Part shown: positions 8,612 through 16,893 of the stretch, one piece after another
Layout of the letters: each line of letters begins with the position of its first letter
How positions within the stretch are numbered: position 1 is the first letter of the stretch
NCBI GenBank assembly: GCA_002471665.1
Contig: DKQK01000043.1
Span: forward strand, 55,573 to 119,572
Length of the DNA stretch: 64,000 bases
Direction: 5' to 3'
Origin: Gammaproteobacteria bacterium UBA7310
GTDB lineage: Bacteria; Pseudomonadota; Gammaproteobacteria; Pseudomonadales; Ketobacteraceae
Program-made: the position numbers and the translations under genes
Notes under the pieces: generated by a model
The model's input: only the letters and a program-made list of their open reading frames with translations
Told to the model about the DNA's origin: nothing
Databases searched by the model: none

Positions 8612-10051
8612 TTATGATGTTAGCAACCTCAATAAATTTGTATAATCTTCACGCACATCAGAACTGCTTTCCCGCAGCTCCTTAATCTTGCGGCAAGCAT
8701 GCAATACCGTTGTGTGATCACGGCCACCAAAGGCATCCCCAATTTCGGGCAAGCTGTGATTGGTCAGCTCCTTGGCCAGCGCCATGGCGATCTGCCTTGG
8801 CCTTGCCACCGAGCGGCTGCGACGCTTGGATAATATGTCCGCAATCTTGATCTTAAAATATTCAGCCACTGTTTTCTGAATATTATCAATACTGACCTGC
8901 TTTTCCTGCAACGCCAGCAAATCCTTCAACGATTCTTTAACAAACTCCAGGGAAATAGGCTTACCGGTGAAATGGGCGTTGGCAATAACCCGCTTCAGGG
9001 CGCCTTCCAGTTCACGCACGTTGGAGCGCACCCGCTGGGCAACGAAGAAAGCGGCTTCGTCCGGTAAATTGATTTTTGCTTCCTCTGCTTTCTTCATCAA
9101 TATGGCAACCCGGGTTTCCAATTCGGGAGGTTCCACAGCCACAGTCAGGCCCCAACCAAAACGGCTCTTCAGGCGTTCCTCCACACCACTGATTTCCTTC
9201 GGATAGCGGTCGCTGGTGAGGATCATTTGCTGCCCACCCTCAAGCAGTGCATTAAAGGTGTGGAAGAATTCCTCTTGAGAACGCTCTTTACCAGCAAAAA
9301 ACTGAATATCGTCGATCAACAACGCGTCTACAGACCGATAAAAGCGCTTGAATTCATTGATGGCGTTGATCTGCAGTGCCTTCACCATATCGGCCACAAA
9401 ACGCTCCGAGTGCAGGTACACCACTTTAGCGTTAGGGTTCTGGGTCATCATGAAATTACCCACTGCGTGCATCAAGTGGGTTTTACCCAGACCAACCCCG
9501 CCGTACAGAAACAGGGGGTTATAGGCCTGACCGGGATTCTCGGCCACCTGAGTGGCGGCGGCCCGGGCCAATTGGTTGGATTTGCCTTCCACAAAACTGG
9601 TAAAGGTGAAGGCGGGGTTAAGATTGGTCTTGTGTTTGATGGTGCCGCCCATGTCCACTTCCCGTGGGCGGTTTTCCTTGATGCTATTGCCTTTATTACC
9701 CGCTGCAACGGCAGCACGTTGGCTGACGGCGTGCTCCACAACCGTTACCGAACGCCCGGAGCGCCCGGTGGTGGTGTCCACATTGGAAGGGGTTGGCCTG
9801 GACTGGCGGGAACCGATGGCCAACACCACATTCATGGGTTCCTCATCCAGGGTTAATTCTTTCATCAACTCAGAGATGCGGCCCAGAAACTTCTCATTAA
9901 CCCAATCCAGCACAAACCGGTTGGGTGCCAGCAGGCGCAATTGCACACCGTCCACTTCTGCCTGAAGCGGTCGGATCCACATGTTGAATTGTTGCGAGGG
10001 TAATTCTTCTTGTAGTCGATCAAGGCATTGATGCCATAGCGAACTTACCAC
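8612..10051 (-). CDS. dnaA: Chromosomal replication initiator DnaA
   Basis: DnaA binds the boxes in the adjacent oriC and opens the origin. The 479-residue protein starts at GTG (VSSLWHQCLDRLQEELP), matching the conserved N-terminal helicase-loading domain. A low-complexity linker follows to about residue 145. The AAA+ domain has GGVGLGKTHLMHAVG (Walker A) and LLIDDIQFFAGK (Walker B). The C-terminal DNA-binding domain carries the signature LPEIGDAFGGRDHTTVLHAC. The gene reads away from oriC, and its upstream region contains DnaA boxes that would permit autoregulation. A 7-base inverted repeat, TGCTAAC with GTTAGCA, spans its stop codon at 8605-8625. Confidence 0.98.
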   Translation of the reverse strand: MVSSLWHQCLDRLQEELPSQQFNMWIRPLQAEVDGVQLRLLAPNRFVLDWVNEKFLGRISELMKELTLDEEPMNVVLAIGSRQSRPTPSNVDTTTGRSGRSVTVVEHAVSQRAAVAAGNKGNSIKENRPREVDMGGTIKHKTNLNPAFTFTSFVEGKSNQLARAAATQVAENPGQAYNPLFLYGGVGLGKTHLMHAVGNFMMTQNPNAKVVYLHSERFVADMVKALQINAINEFKRFYRSVDALLIDDIQFFAGKERSQEEFFHTFNALLEGGQQMILTSDRYPKEISGVEERLKSRFGWGLTVAVEPPELETRVAILMKKAEEAKINLPDEAAFFVAQRVRSNVRELEGALKRVIANAHFTGKPISLEFVKESLKDLLALQEKQVSIDNIQKTVAEYFKIKIADILSKRRSRSVARPRQIAMALAKELTNHSLPEIGDAFGGRDHTTVLHACRKIKELRESSSDVREDYTNLLRLLTS

Positions 10052-10099
10052 TTGGCCAGCCCCCAGTGATATCAGCAGTAGAAATCAGAATGAAAGAAG

Positions 10100-10450
10100 A
10101 ATGATATACCCCGAATGGTGACTTATCCACAGAAGAAAGTGAGTTTTTTCTTCCCCAACTCCTTGACGAATCATATGAATTTACCTGTGGACAAAACCTG
10201 CATGAACGGGGGTATAGGATGGGTACCAAATTGGGTATAACCACATCAACTTACTTATCCACAATTACGTCATCAGCTTCTGATCAGTTAATACCGTTTT
10301 CGGCCACAGTGTTATTATGAATATAAGATCATGTTTTTAAAACTTTTATTAAGCTTATCCACAGAAAACATCAAGCCTAGTAACAATAACCATAATCTTT
10401 TTTCTATCTATATATTATTTATTATTACGACCTGTGGATTGTGGAAAAAC
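10100..10450. other. oriC: Replication origin oriC
   Basis: The intergenic region between dnaA and rpmH has three perfect TTATCCACA DnaA boxes on the plus strand (10123-10131, 10255-10263, 10355-10363). A TTGTCCACA box lies on the minus strand (10186-10194), and weak boxes lie at 10433-10449. An AT-rich tract of about 50 bases at 10381-10430, rich in TATTAT and TATATA, is a good candidate for the unwinding element. The location matches the oriC of pseudomonads. No open reading frame of note lies here. Confidence 0.9.
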
Positions 10451-10467
10451 CTTTCCAATTCCATGCA

Positions 10468-10496
10468 TTGACAGTGTTCAAACTTAACCGTAGAAT
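10468..10496 (+). promoter_or_regulatory. rpmH promoter (sigma-70 type)
   Basis: TTGACA at 10468-10473 and TAGAAT at 10491-10496 are separated by 17 bases, a near-consensus housekeeping promoter. It lies 80 bases before rpmH and would drive rpmH-rnpA-yidD-yidC. Confidence 0.85.
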
Positions 10497-10575
10497 TGCG
10501 CCTCTTTTTCCCATGGTGCCGTCCTGGTGTAAGCCACACCGGCGGCGACACTTGAACACTCAGAGCGATCGAATC

Positions 10576-10710
10576 ATGAAAAGAACATTCCAACCCAGCA
10601 ACCTGAAGCGCAAGCGTACTCACGGATTTCGTGCTCGCATGGCGACTAAAAACGGTCGTAAAGTTCTGGCTCGTCGTCGCGCCAAAGGCCGTCAGCGTCT
10701 GTCTGCGTAA
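10576..10710 (+). CDS. rpmH: 50S ribosomal protein L34
   Basis: L34 is a 44-residue protein of the large ribosomal subunit. The whole sequence from MKRTFQPSNLKRKRTHGFRA to the basic RRRAKGRQRLSA tail matches the family end to end. The ATG at 10576 is the only start that fits the conserved N-terminus, although the frame is open further upstream. It is the first gene rightward of oriC and is followed by rnpA after 16 bases. Confidence 0.98.
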   Translation: MKRTFQPSNLKRKRTHGFRARMATKNGRKVLARRRAKGRQRLSA

Positions 10711-10726
10711 GCGCTGAATCGGTGGC

Positions 10727-11122
10727 GTGAGCCCATTTTCGTTTCAACGTCACCAGCGTCTACTGACACCCGCGCAATTCAAGCGCGTATTTGACCAAAC
10801 CGATGGTCGCGTCAGTCATTCCGCCTTCCTGCTGCTAGCAAGCAAAACCCAGCCCGAGCAACCTGCCAGGCTGGGTTTGGTCGTTGCGAAAAAGCACCTC
10901 AAACGGGCAGTAGATCGAAATACTTTCAAACGCATCGTTCGCACCCGCTTTCGACTGGCCCAGGATCAACTCACCGGACTTGATATTGTGGTGCTCGCCC
11001 GTCCCGGCAGCCGCGCCATGGAACCCCAGGAACTGGCCTCGGAGCTGGATAAATACTGGCCCCGACTGATACAGCGATGTCATAATCCCCAGCCAGACCG
11101 CAAAGCGCAAGCCAGGCATTGA
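10727..11122 (+). CDS. rnpA: Ribonuclease P protein component
   Basis: RnpA is the protein subunit of RNase P, which trims tRNA 5' ends with the rnpB RNA. The 131-residue protein starts at GTG (VSPFSFQRHQRLLTPAQFKR). It has the conserved RNA-binding stretch KKHLKRAVDRNTFKRIVRTR near residues 57-76 and LDIVVLARPG. It lies between rpmH and yidD, the standard order. The 3' end is close to the likely yidD start, so the two are probably translationally coupled. Confidence 0.96.
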   Translation: MSPFSFQRHQRLLTPAQFKRVFDQTDGRVSHSAFLLLASKTQPEQPARLGLVVAKKHLKRAVDRNTFKRIVRTRFRLAQDQLTGLDIVVLARPGSRAMEPQELASELDKYWPRLIQRCHNPQPDRKAQARH

Positions 11123-11141
11123 GCTTCGGCTAGGGGGCATT

Positions 11142-11408
11142 CTGAAACAGATCGCGTTACTGCTGCTGAAATTCTATCGACTGGCTATCAGCCCGTTGAT
11201 GCCGCCCCATTGCCGTTTCGAACCCACCTGTTCCGCCTATGCCCAGGAAGCGATTCAACACTATGGCTTTGCGCGCGGCAGCCTGTTAACCTTGCGGCGG
11301 CTATCTAAATGTCACCCATGGCACGCTGGCGGTTACGATCCCGTACCGGGCGCCCGTTGCTGCCGCGGACCTGACCAACCTGAATTCAATCCGACAGACA
11401 GTAAGTGA
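11142..11408 (+). CDS. yidD: Membrane protein insertion efficiency factor YidD
   Basis: YidD is a small membrane-associated protein that assists YidC. The core is clear: LKFYRLAISPLMPPHCRFEP, TCSAYAQEAIQHYGFARGS and CHPWHAGGYDPVP. The frame is open from 11070 but has no ATG, GTG or TTG before the TTG at 11196, which would delete the conserved amphipathic N-terminus. A TAGGGGG ribosome-binding sequence at 11131-11137 points to ATT at 11139 or CTG at 11142. I have used CTG, giving 88 residues, but the start is a guess. It ends 3 bases before yidC and lies in the usual rnpA-yidD-yidC order. Confidence 0.85.
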   Translation: MKQIALLLLKFYRLAISPLMPPHCRFEPTCSAYAQEAIQHYGFARGSLLTLRRLSKCHPWHAGGYDPVPGARCCRGPDQPEFNPTDSK

Positions 11409-11411
11409 AAG

Positions 11412-13100
11412 ATGGACTGGCAACGAACGTTACTGATTGCTGCCCTGGCAGTGGTTTCTTACATGATGATTCTGCAATGGCAGAAAGATTACGTGGATGC
11501 ACCTCTGGCCGAGCAGGCAGAATCTTATTCACAAAGTTATCCACAGGATGGCACGGGCGATGTTCCCACTGAAGTGAGCAACGCTTCCACTGCAGATGTG
11601 CCGGTTGATCCCACCGTAACCAGCAGTGCGCCGCAACCGGACACCCTGACCCCAACTCAGGGGTTAATTGAAGTGGATACGGATGTGCTGTCGGTGAAAA
11701 TCAACCCACTGGGCGGTGACATAGTCTATGTGGGGCTGAAGGATTATCCAGCCCAGCTCAGTACCCCCAATGTACCCATTACCCTGCTGCAATCCAATGA
11801 TGCCCATACCTATATTTCCCAAAGTGGTTTGATCGGTCCCAATGGACCTGATGGCAGCAAAGACGGGCGGCCCCGTTACTCCAGTGAGCAGAACCGGTAT
11901 CGAATGGAGGATGAGACCCTTACCGTCACCTTGCGTTTTCAGCAGGATAACGGCGCCCTCATCAACAAAGAGTTCAAGTTTGAAGCGGGCAGTTATGTTA
12001 TTGACGTCAATATGACGGTGGAGAATAACAGTGACCAGACCTGGCAAGGGCTTATGTATGGTCAGATCAAGCGGGATAGCAGTGAGGATCCCGGTTTGAA
12101 CTCTGCAGTGGGATTTGGTCTGCCCACCTTCCTCGGCGGTGCCTACTGGGATCAGGAAAAGGCGTACAACAAGATCAGCTTCGAGGATATGGCCGAAGCC
12201 CCCCTCAACAAACAGATTCCCGGTGGCTGGCTGGCCATGATCCAGCATTACTTCATGAGCGCCTGGATTCCGGATCAGGATCAGACCCATCATTATTCCA
12301 CCCGGGTAGCCAAGGGCTTCAATATCATCGGCTTCACCACACCGAAAGCAGTGGTTGCGCCGAGTGAATCCCATACCTTCAGCGCCCGTTTTTACGCCGG
12401 GCCCAAAATCCAGAAAACCCTGAAAGCGCTGGTGCCGGGCAAGGGCCTGGATCTGGCCATTGACTTCGGGCCTCTGTTTTTCATTTCAGAAATTCTGTTC
12501 TGGTTCCTGGAAATGTTCCATTCCTGGACCGGTAACTGGGGCTTTGCCATCATCATGCTGACCATGTTGGTGAAATTGATTTTCTTCTATCCCTCCGCCC
12601 TCAGCTACAAATCCATGGCAAAAATGCGCAAAGTGGCCCCGGAGTTGACCCGCATCCGCGAGCAATATGGTGATGATCGCCAGAAACTGTCCCAGGAAAT
12701 GATGAATCTCTATAAGAAAGAGAAAATCAATCCGCTGGGTGGCTGCCTGCCGATTCTGATCCAGATGCCTGTTTTCCTGGCGTTATACTGGGCTCTGCTG
12801 GAAAGTGTGGAGCTACGGCAGGCGCCTTTCCTGTTGTGGATCGAAGACCTGTCGGTGATGGACCCCTGGTTTGTGTTGCCACTGATCATGGGTGCCAGTA
12901 TGTGGGTACAGCAGATGCTGAACCCGGCACCACCGGATCCCATGCAGGCCAAGGTAATGAAGATGATGCCGATCCTGTTTACGGTGATGTTCCTGTGGTT
13001 CCCGGCGGGGCTGGTATTGTACTGGGTTACCAACAATATCCTCTCCATTACCCAGCAATATGTGATCACCAAACGCATCGAATCCGGTGCCAGCACCTAG
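11412..13100 (+). CDS. yidC: Membrane protein insertase YidC
   Basis: YidC inserts membrane proteins, including ATP synthase subunit c, alone or with Sec. The 562-residue protein has an N-terminal membrane segment (LLIAALAVVSYMMIL, residues 7-21) and a variable Gln/Thr/Pro-rich linker. The large periplasmic beta domain reaches to about residue 355. The conserved insertase core follows, with NWGFAIIMLTMLVKLIFFYP, LGGCLPILIQMPVFLALYWA and FPAGLVLYWVTNN. Length and layout are typical of gammaproteobacteria. It is followed by a hairpin and then mnmE. Confidence 0.97.
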   Translation: MDWQRTLLIAALAVVSYMMILQWQKDYVDAPLAEQAESYSQSYPQDGTGDVPTEVSNASTADVPVDPTVTSSAPQPDTLTPTQGLIEVDTDVLSVKINPLGGDIVYVGLKDYPAQLSTPNVPITLLQSNDAHTYISQSGLIGPNGPDGSKDGRPRYSSEQNRYRMEDETLTVTLRFQQDNGALINKEFKFEAGSYVIDVNMTVENNSDQTWQGLMYGQIKRDSSEDPGLNSAVGFGLPTFLGGAYWDQEKAYNKISFEDMAEAPLNKQIPGGWLAMIQHYFMSAWIPDQDQTHHYSTRVAKGFNIIGFTTPKAVVAPSESHTFSARFYAGPKIQKTLKALVPGKGLDLAIDFGPLFFISEILFWFLEMFHSWTGNWGFAIIMLTMLVKLIFFYPSALSYKSMAKMRKVAPELTRIREQYGDDRQKLSQEMMNLYKKEKINPLGGCLPILIQMPVFLALYWALLESVELRQAPFLLWIEDLSVMDPWFVLPLIMGASMWVQQMLNPAPPDPMQAKVMKMMPILFTVMFLWFPAGLVLYWVTNNILSITQQYVITKRIESGAST

Positions 13101-13107
13101 ATAAATT

Positions 13108-13133
13108 ACCGGCGTGTCACCACGCCGGTTTTG
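13108..13133 (+). terminator. Hairpin between yidC and mnmE
   Basis: ACCGGCGTG pairs perfectly with CACGCCGGT around a four-base TCAC loop, followed by a short TTT. The weak T-run suggests partial termination or attenuation before mnmE, whose ATG is only 9 bases downstream of the stem. Confidence 0.6.
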
Positions 13134-13137
13134 CCTT

Positions 13138-14526
13138 ATGAATGACACACTTCGTGCATTAGATAACGACACCATCGCGGCACAGGCTACACCGCCTGGC
13201 CGGGGTGGCGTGGGTATCGTGCGGCTATCGGGGCCGCAAGCCTACACGATTGCCCGCACCCTGTGTAAACGCAGCCTGGCGTTGCAACCCCGTTATGCCC
13301 ACTTTGCCCGCTTTCATGATGCTGAAGGCCAGGTCATAGACGAAGGGTTAGTGTTGTTCTTCCCCGGCCCTAATTCCTTTACCGGTGAAGACGTGGTGGA
13401 ACTGCAGGGCCATGGTGGCCCGGTGGTGATGGCCAGTCTGTTGAATCAGGTGGTGGCCCTGGGCGCACGGGTGGCAAGGCCCGGCGAATTCTCCGAGCGG
13501 GCCTTTCTTAACGATAAAATCGATCTGGCCCAGGCAGAGGCCATTGCCGATCTGATTGATTCGTCGTCCGAGCAAGCCGCCCGTGGCGCCCTGCGTTCCC
13601 TGCAGGGGGCGTTTTCGGATCAGGTCAACACCTTGGTAGAACAGCTGATCGCCTTGCGCATGTACGTGGAAGCGGCCATTGATTTTCCTGAAGAGGAAAT
13701 CGATTTCCTTGCCGATGGCAAGGTGCTTAGGGATCTGGACGGCATCATACAACAGTTGGAACAGGTCTTCCGCGAAGCCAACCGTGGTGTGTTGATGAAG
13801 GAAGGCATGAAAGTGGTATTGGCAGGCAAACCCAATGCCGGCAAATCCAGTTTGCTCAATGCGCTGTCGGGCCGTGATTCCGCTATCGTCACCGCCATTG
13901 CCGGCACCACCCGCGATGTGTTGCGCGAACATATTCATCTGGATGGTATGCCGTTGCACATAACGGACACAGCGGGATTGCGGGACAGCCCGGATGAAGT
14001 GGAACAGGAAGGAATCCGCCGGGCCTGGCAGGAAATAGAGCAGGCGGATCGCGTGATTATGTTGGTGGATGCCACCGAGGTGACCAGTGAAGACTTGTCT
14101 CCCCAGGCCCTGTGGCCGGAATTCTATGATCAGATTCCCCACCAGATCCCCCTGACGCTGGTACTGAACAAAATGGATTTGGTGTCCACTCCGTTGGTGA
14201 TGGATGAACAGGGTAATACTGTCATCCCGCTTTCCGCTAAAACCGGGGATGGAGTGGAGGCCTTGCGGCAACACCTGAAATCCGCCATGGGATATGTGGG
14301 TGACAGTGAGGGCAGTTTTACCGCGCGCCAACGCCACATTGATGCCCTGCAACGGGCGAGTTCTGCATTGGAACAAGGCCGTCACCAATTGGTCTCGGCC
14401 GGCGCCGGTGAGCTGCTGGCCGAGGATCTGCGTCTGGCACAGGAACATCTGGGGGAAATAACCGGACGGTTTACACCGGATGATCTACTGGGGCGGATAT
14501 TTTCCAGTTTCTGTATCGGTAAGTAG
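13138..14526 (+). CDS. mnmE: tRNA modification GTPase MnmE
   Basis: MnmE works with MnmG to modify the wobble uridine (carboxymethylaminomethyl) of several tRNAs. The start is the ATG at 13138 (MNDTLRALDNDTIAAQATPP), giving 462 residues. The N-terminal folate-binding domain has GRGGVGIVRLSG. The inserted G domain has GKPNAGKSSLLNAL, DTAGLRD and NKMD. The protein ends in the catalytic motif FCIGK. Its partner mnmG normally lies next to or near it, but here it is about 22 kb away because the EPS locus sits between them. Confidence 0.97.
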   Translation: MNDTLRALDNDTIAAQATPPGRGGVGIVRLSGPQAYTIARTLCKRSLALQPRYAHFARFHDAEGQVIDEGLVLFFPGPNSFTGEDVVELQGHGGPVVMASLLNQVVALGARVARPGEFSERAFLNDKIDLAQAEAIADLIDSSSEQAARGALRSLQGAFSDQVNTLVEQLIALRMYVEAAIDFPEEEIDFLADGKVLRDLDGIIQQLEQVFREANRGVLMKEGMKVVLAGKPNAGKSSLLNALSGRDSAIVTAIAGTTRDVLREHIHLDGMPLHITDTAGLRDSPDEVEQEGIRRAWQEIEQADRVIMLVDATEVTSEDLSPQALWPEFYDQIPHQIPLTLVLNKMDLVSTPLVMDEQGNTVIPLSAKTGDGVEALRQHLKSAMGYVGDSEGSFTARQRHIDALQRASSALEQGRHQLVSAGAGELLAEDLRLAQEHLGEITGRFTPDDLLGRIFSSFCIGK

Positions 14527-14561
14527 AACAGGCACCCTTCATTTGTCTCAAGCTGACAAAT

Positions 14562-14577
14562 TGGCCAGTCTCTTGCA
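14562..14577 (+). promoter_or_regulatory. Sigma-54 promoter for the first GH71/flippase operon
   Basis: TGGCCAGTCTCTTGCA has GG and GC twelve bases apart (first base to first base), as required for RpoN, and matches TGGCACGRNNNTTGCW at TGGC and TTGCA. It lies 36 bases after mnmE and about 185 bases before the GH71-like gene. A 7-base inverted repeat, ATTTGTC with GACAAAT, immediately precedes it at 14541-14561. Confidence 0.65.
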
Positions 14578-14760
14578 ACTCTATTACGTTGTACTTTAAG
14601 GGTGACAGACAGGGTCAACATCATCGTGAGTCCCGCTGCTGTGCCCTAAATTTCCACATATCGTATGATATAAGCACACTAGTAGTGCCTGAATACCTTA
14701 CCCATGGTCGGTTTGCGGAAATTCAGTGTTAATGGCTCAGGGTCTGGTTGAGGCAAGTCC

Positions 14761-16848
14761 ATGAACAAAACGATTTTTCTTGTGAGTGTATTGATTCTGG
14801 CGGGGCTGAATTTGGCCTTACCATCAGTCGCAACCGCGCAGTCCATCTCACAACAAAACAATTGGTTTGGCCATCACCTGCCGTTTGATCCCAATGGGTC
14901 ATCGCCTGCTGTCCAGTCGAACAAAAAGGTGTTTGCCCACTACTTTTTACCTTACCCGGTGAGTATTAATAACCGCAGTGGGGATCACAGTTATTACAAT
15001 AAACATTACCTGAACCCGCATGGGGAAAACGACAAATTTCTCAACAAAGGTGGTTTGTTACGCCAACGACCGCTGCCACGGGTACCGCTTGCCGGTAAAG
15101 AGCATTTCAGGCTGAGTGACTTACGGCATGAAATCCAATTGGCAAAGGCCATCGGCATCGATGGGTTCGCCGTCAATATTCTGAGCCTGCACGGCCAACT
15201 GTGGCAACAAACTTTGCGCCTGTTGCAGGTGGCGGAGGAACAGGATTTTACCATTCTGATCATGCCTGACATGAACGCTCAGTTTAAAGCCGAGCCCGAA
15301 TACCTTGTGCCTTTACTGAAATACCTTGATCAGTACTCCAATGCCCATCGGCTGCAGGACGGGCGTTTGGTGGTGGCGCCCTATATGGCGGAGAACCAAA
15401 GCCCCCAATGGTGGGCGGATGTAATCGCCCAGCTGAATGCGGCGGGTGTGCCCATTGCTTTTGTGCCGGTGTTTCACGATATGACAAAGCAATGGCAGAA
15501 TTTTCGTCAACAGCTGAAGTCCGACACCAGATCTGTGTTAAGCGGTATTTCAGAATGGGGCCCCAGAACGCCGCTGGGAGCAGACCGGCTGCAGGAAAGG
15601 CTGCAACGAATGCACAAAGAAAATCTTTTGGTGATGAGTCCGGTGGCGCCGCAGGACATGCGACCCAAATCGTCCATTTTTACCGAGGCCAATAACAGTG
15701 AATCCTACCGCCGCATGTGGGAGTCAACCATTAACGCCGATGCAGATTGGGTGCACATCATCACCTGGAATGATTACTCAGAATCCACCGAAATCGCCCC
15801 CTCGACGGAAACCGGTTATGCGTTTTATGACTTGACCGCCTACTACATCCATTGGTTTAAACAGGGCAAACCCCCAATCCGGCGTGATGCCCTGTATGCC
15901 TTTTATCGAAACCAACCCTGGCAGGCCAGCACAACGTTTCCGGGGCTGGATAGAATGAATCCGCGTTTCGGTTATCCGGCCAAGAACGAAATTGAATTAC
16001 TGGGATTTTTAACTGAGCCGGGTACGCTTCTGATTGGCATTGATGAGAAAGTGGAGCGTAAAGACGTAGATGCCGGTGTGGTCAGCTTCAAAATTCCAAT
16101 GCAATCCGGTACGCCTTATTTTGCCTTGCTGCGAAATGGTCAGCTGGTTCAGAGCATCAAAAGCGGTACCCGAATACGTAACCAGGTGGAAATTTCCAAC
16201 TTGATTTATCGAGGTGAAACCAGCCGCCGAATTAACCCACAAGCCGGAACAAATGCGGTCAGTTGGCCCTGGCTCAACACAGACTTTGGTAAGCAGGTAC
16301 GCATTCTCAATCTGATGGAAAAATCCCCCTTTGAACCCCTGACGGATAACGGTGCTTATGTTCTGGAGGATCAAAGCTCGGTGGAGAATGGTGGTATTGG
16401 GTTTTCTTTCCCCAAGGCAGAATCAGAATCCTTCCGGATTCAATTTGACGTGAAAGCAACACCAAAGGGTTCGCAGTCGTTGGCGTTTGTTTTCAGTATT
16501 CTGCAAGACGCCGGTAAACCCATACCCTTGTTGCATCTGTTGGGTAAAAAAGACGGAGCTGCCTGCCTGGTACTGATGACGCAATCGAATCGTTGTAAGG
16601 TGAACATTACCCTGAATACCTGGTATCGGATGGAACTGAGCGCAACGTCACCCCGGAACAATGCCCCGGCTGTTTGGAGATTGAGTCTAAGGGACGGCAA
16701 CGGCGTGGTGGTGCGGGAAACTCTGTCCATTGCGGATGTGAAGGTTGCCTCGGCAACCGGTTTACTGATCGACAGTATTGCAGCGCCGGAAATACGGTCA
16801 AAACTGTTTGTTGATAATCTTGTGGTCACCGCAGACCGATCAATATGA
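14761..16848 (+). CDS. Secreted GH71-like glucanase, paralogue 1
   Basis: This 695-residue protein probably hydrolyses an alpha-glucan-type polysaccharide outside the cytoplasm. A signal peptide (residues 1-27, ending SVATAQS) is clear. The catalytic region, about residues 55-385, resembles GH71 (alpha-1,3-glucanase family): KKVFAHYFLPYP, IGIDGFAVNI, DMNAQF and HIITWNDYSESTEIAPS, the last recalling the TWNDYGES motif of that family. The C-terminal 300 residues look like beta-sandwich modules. A close paralogue lies at 28397-30598, and the two share long identical runs such as WFK-GKP and RDALYAFYR. It is followed after 45 bases by a flippase gene, so a role in handling the polymer made here is likely. 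Substrate and catalytic residues are not proven. Confidence 0.75.
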   Translation: MNKTIFLVSVLILAGLNLALPSVATAQSISQQNNWFGHHLPFDPNGSSPAVQSNKKVFAHYFLPYPVSINNRSGDHSYYNKHYLNPHGENDKFLNKGGLLRQRPLPRVPLAGKEHFRLSDLRHEIQLAKAIGIDGFAVNILSLHGQLWQQTLRLLQVAEEQDFTILIMPDMNAQFKAEPEYLVPLLKYLDQYSNAHRLQDGRLVVAPYMAENQSPQWWADVIAQLNAAGVPIAFVPVFHDMTKQWQNFRQQLKSDTRSVLSGISEWGPRTPLGADRLQERLQRMHKENLLVMSPVAPQDMRPKSSIFTEANNSESYRRMWESTINADADWVHIITWNDYSESTEIAPSTETGYAFYDLTAYYIHWFKQGKPPIRRDALYAFYRNQPWQASTTFPGLDRMNPRFGYPAKNEIELLGFLTEPGTLLIGIDEKVERKDVDAGVVSFKIPMQSGTPYFALLRNGQLVQSIKSGTRIRNQVEISNLIYRGETSRRINPQAGTNAVSWPWLNTDFGKQVRILNLMEKSPFEPLTDNGAYVLEDQSSVENGGIGFSFPKAESESFRIQFDVKATPKGSQSLAFVFSILQDAGKPIPLLHLLGKKDGAACLVLMTQSNRCKVNITLNTWYRMELSATSPRNNAPAVWRLSLRDGNGVVVRETLSIADVKVASATGLLIDSIAAPEIRSKLFVDNLVVTADRSI

Positions 16849-16893
16849 TGAACACTGCTACCCAATCATCAGGCACCCTATAGGGAATATGGC

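Noticed and set aside
13348..14448. 366-codon open frame opposite mnmE
   Set aside because: It is an antisense shadow of mnmE, rich in His and Gln as expected from reversed codons, with no family features.
14541..14605. Inverted repeats after mnmE as an intrinsic terminator
   Set aside because: The stems lack a following T-run, and the second arm pair is widely spaced. A regulatory role next to the sigma-54 site is as likely.
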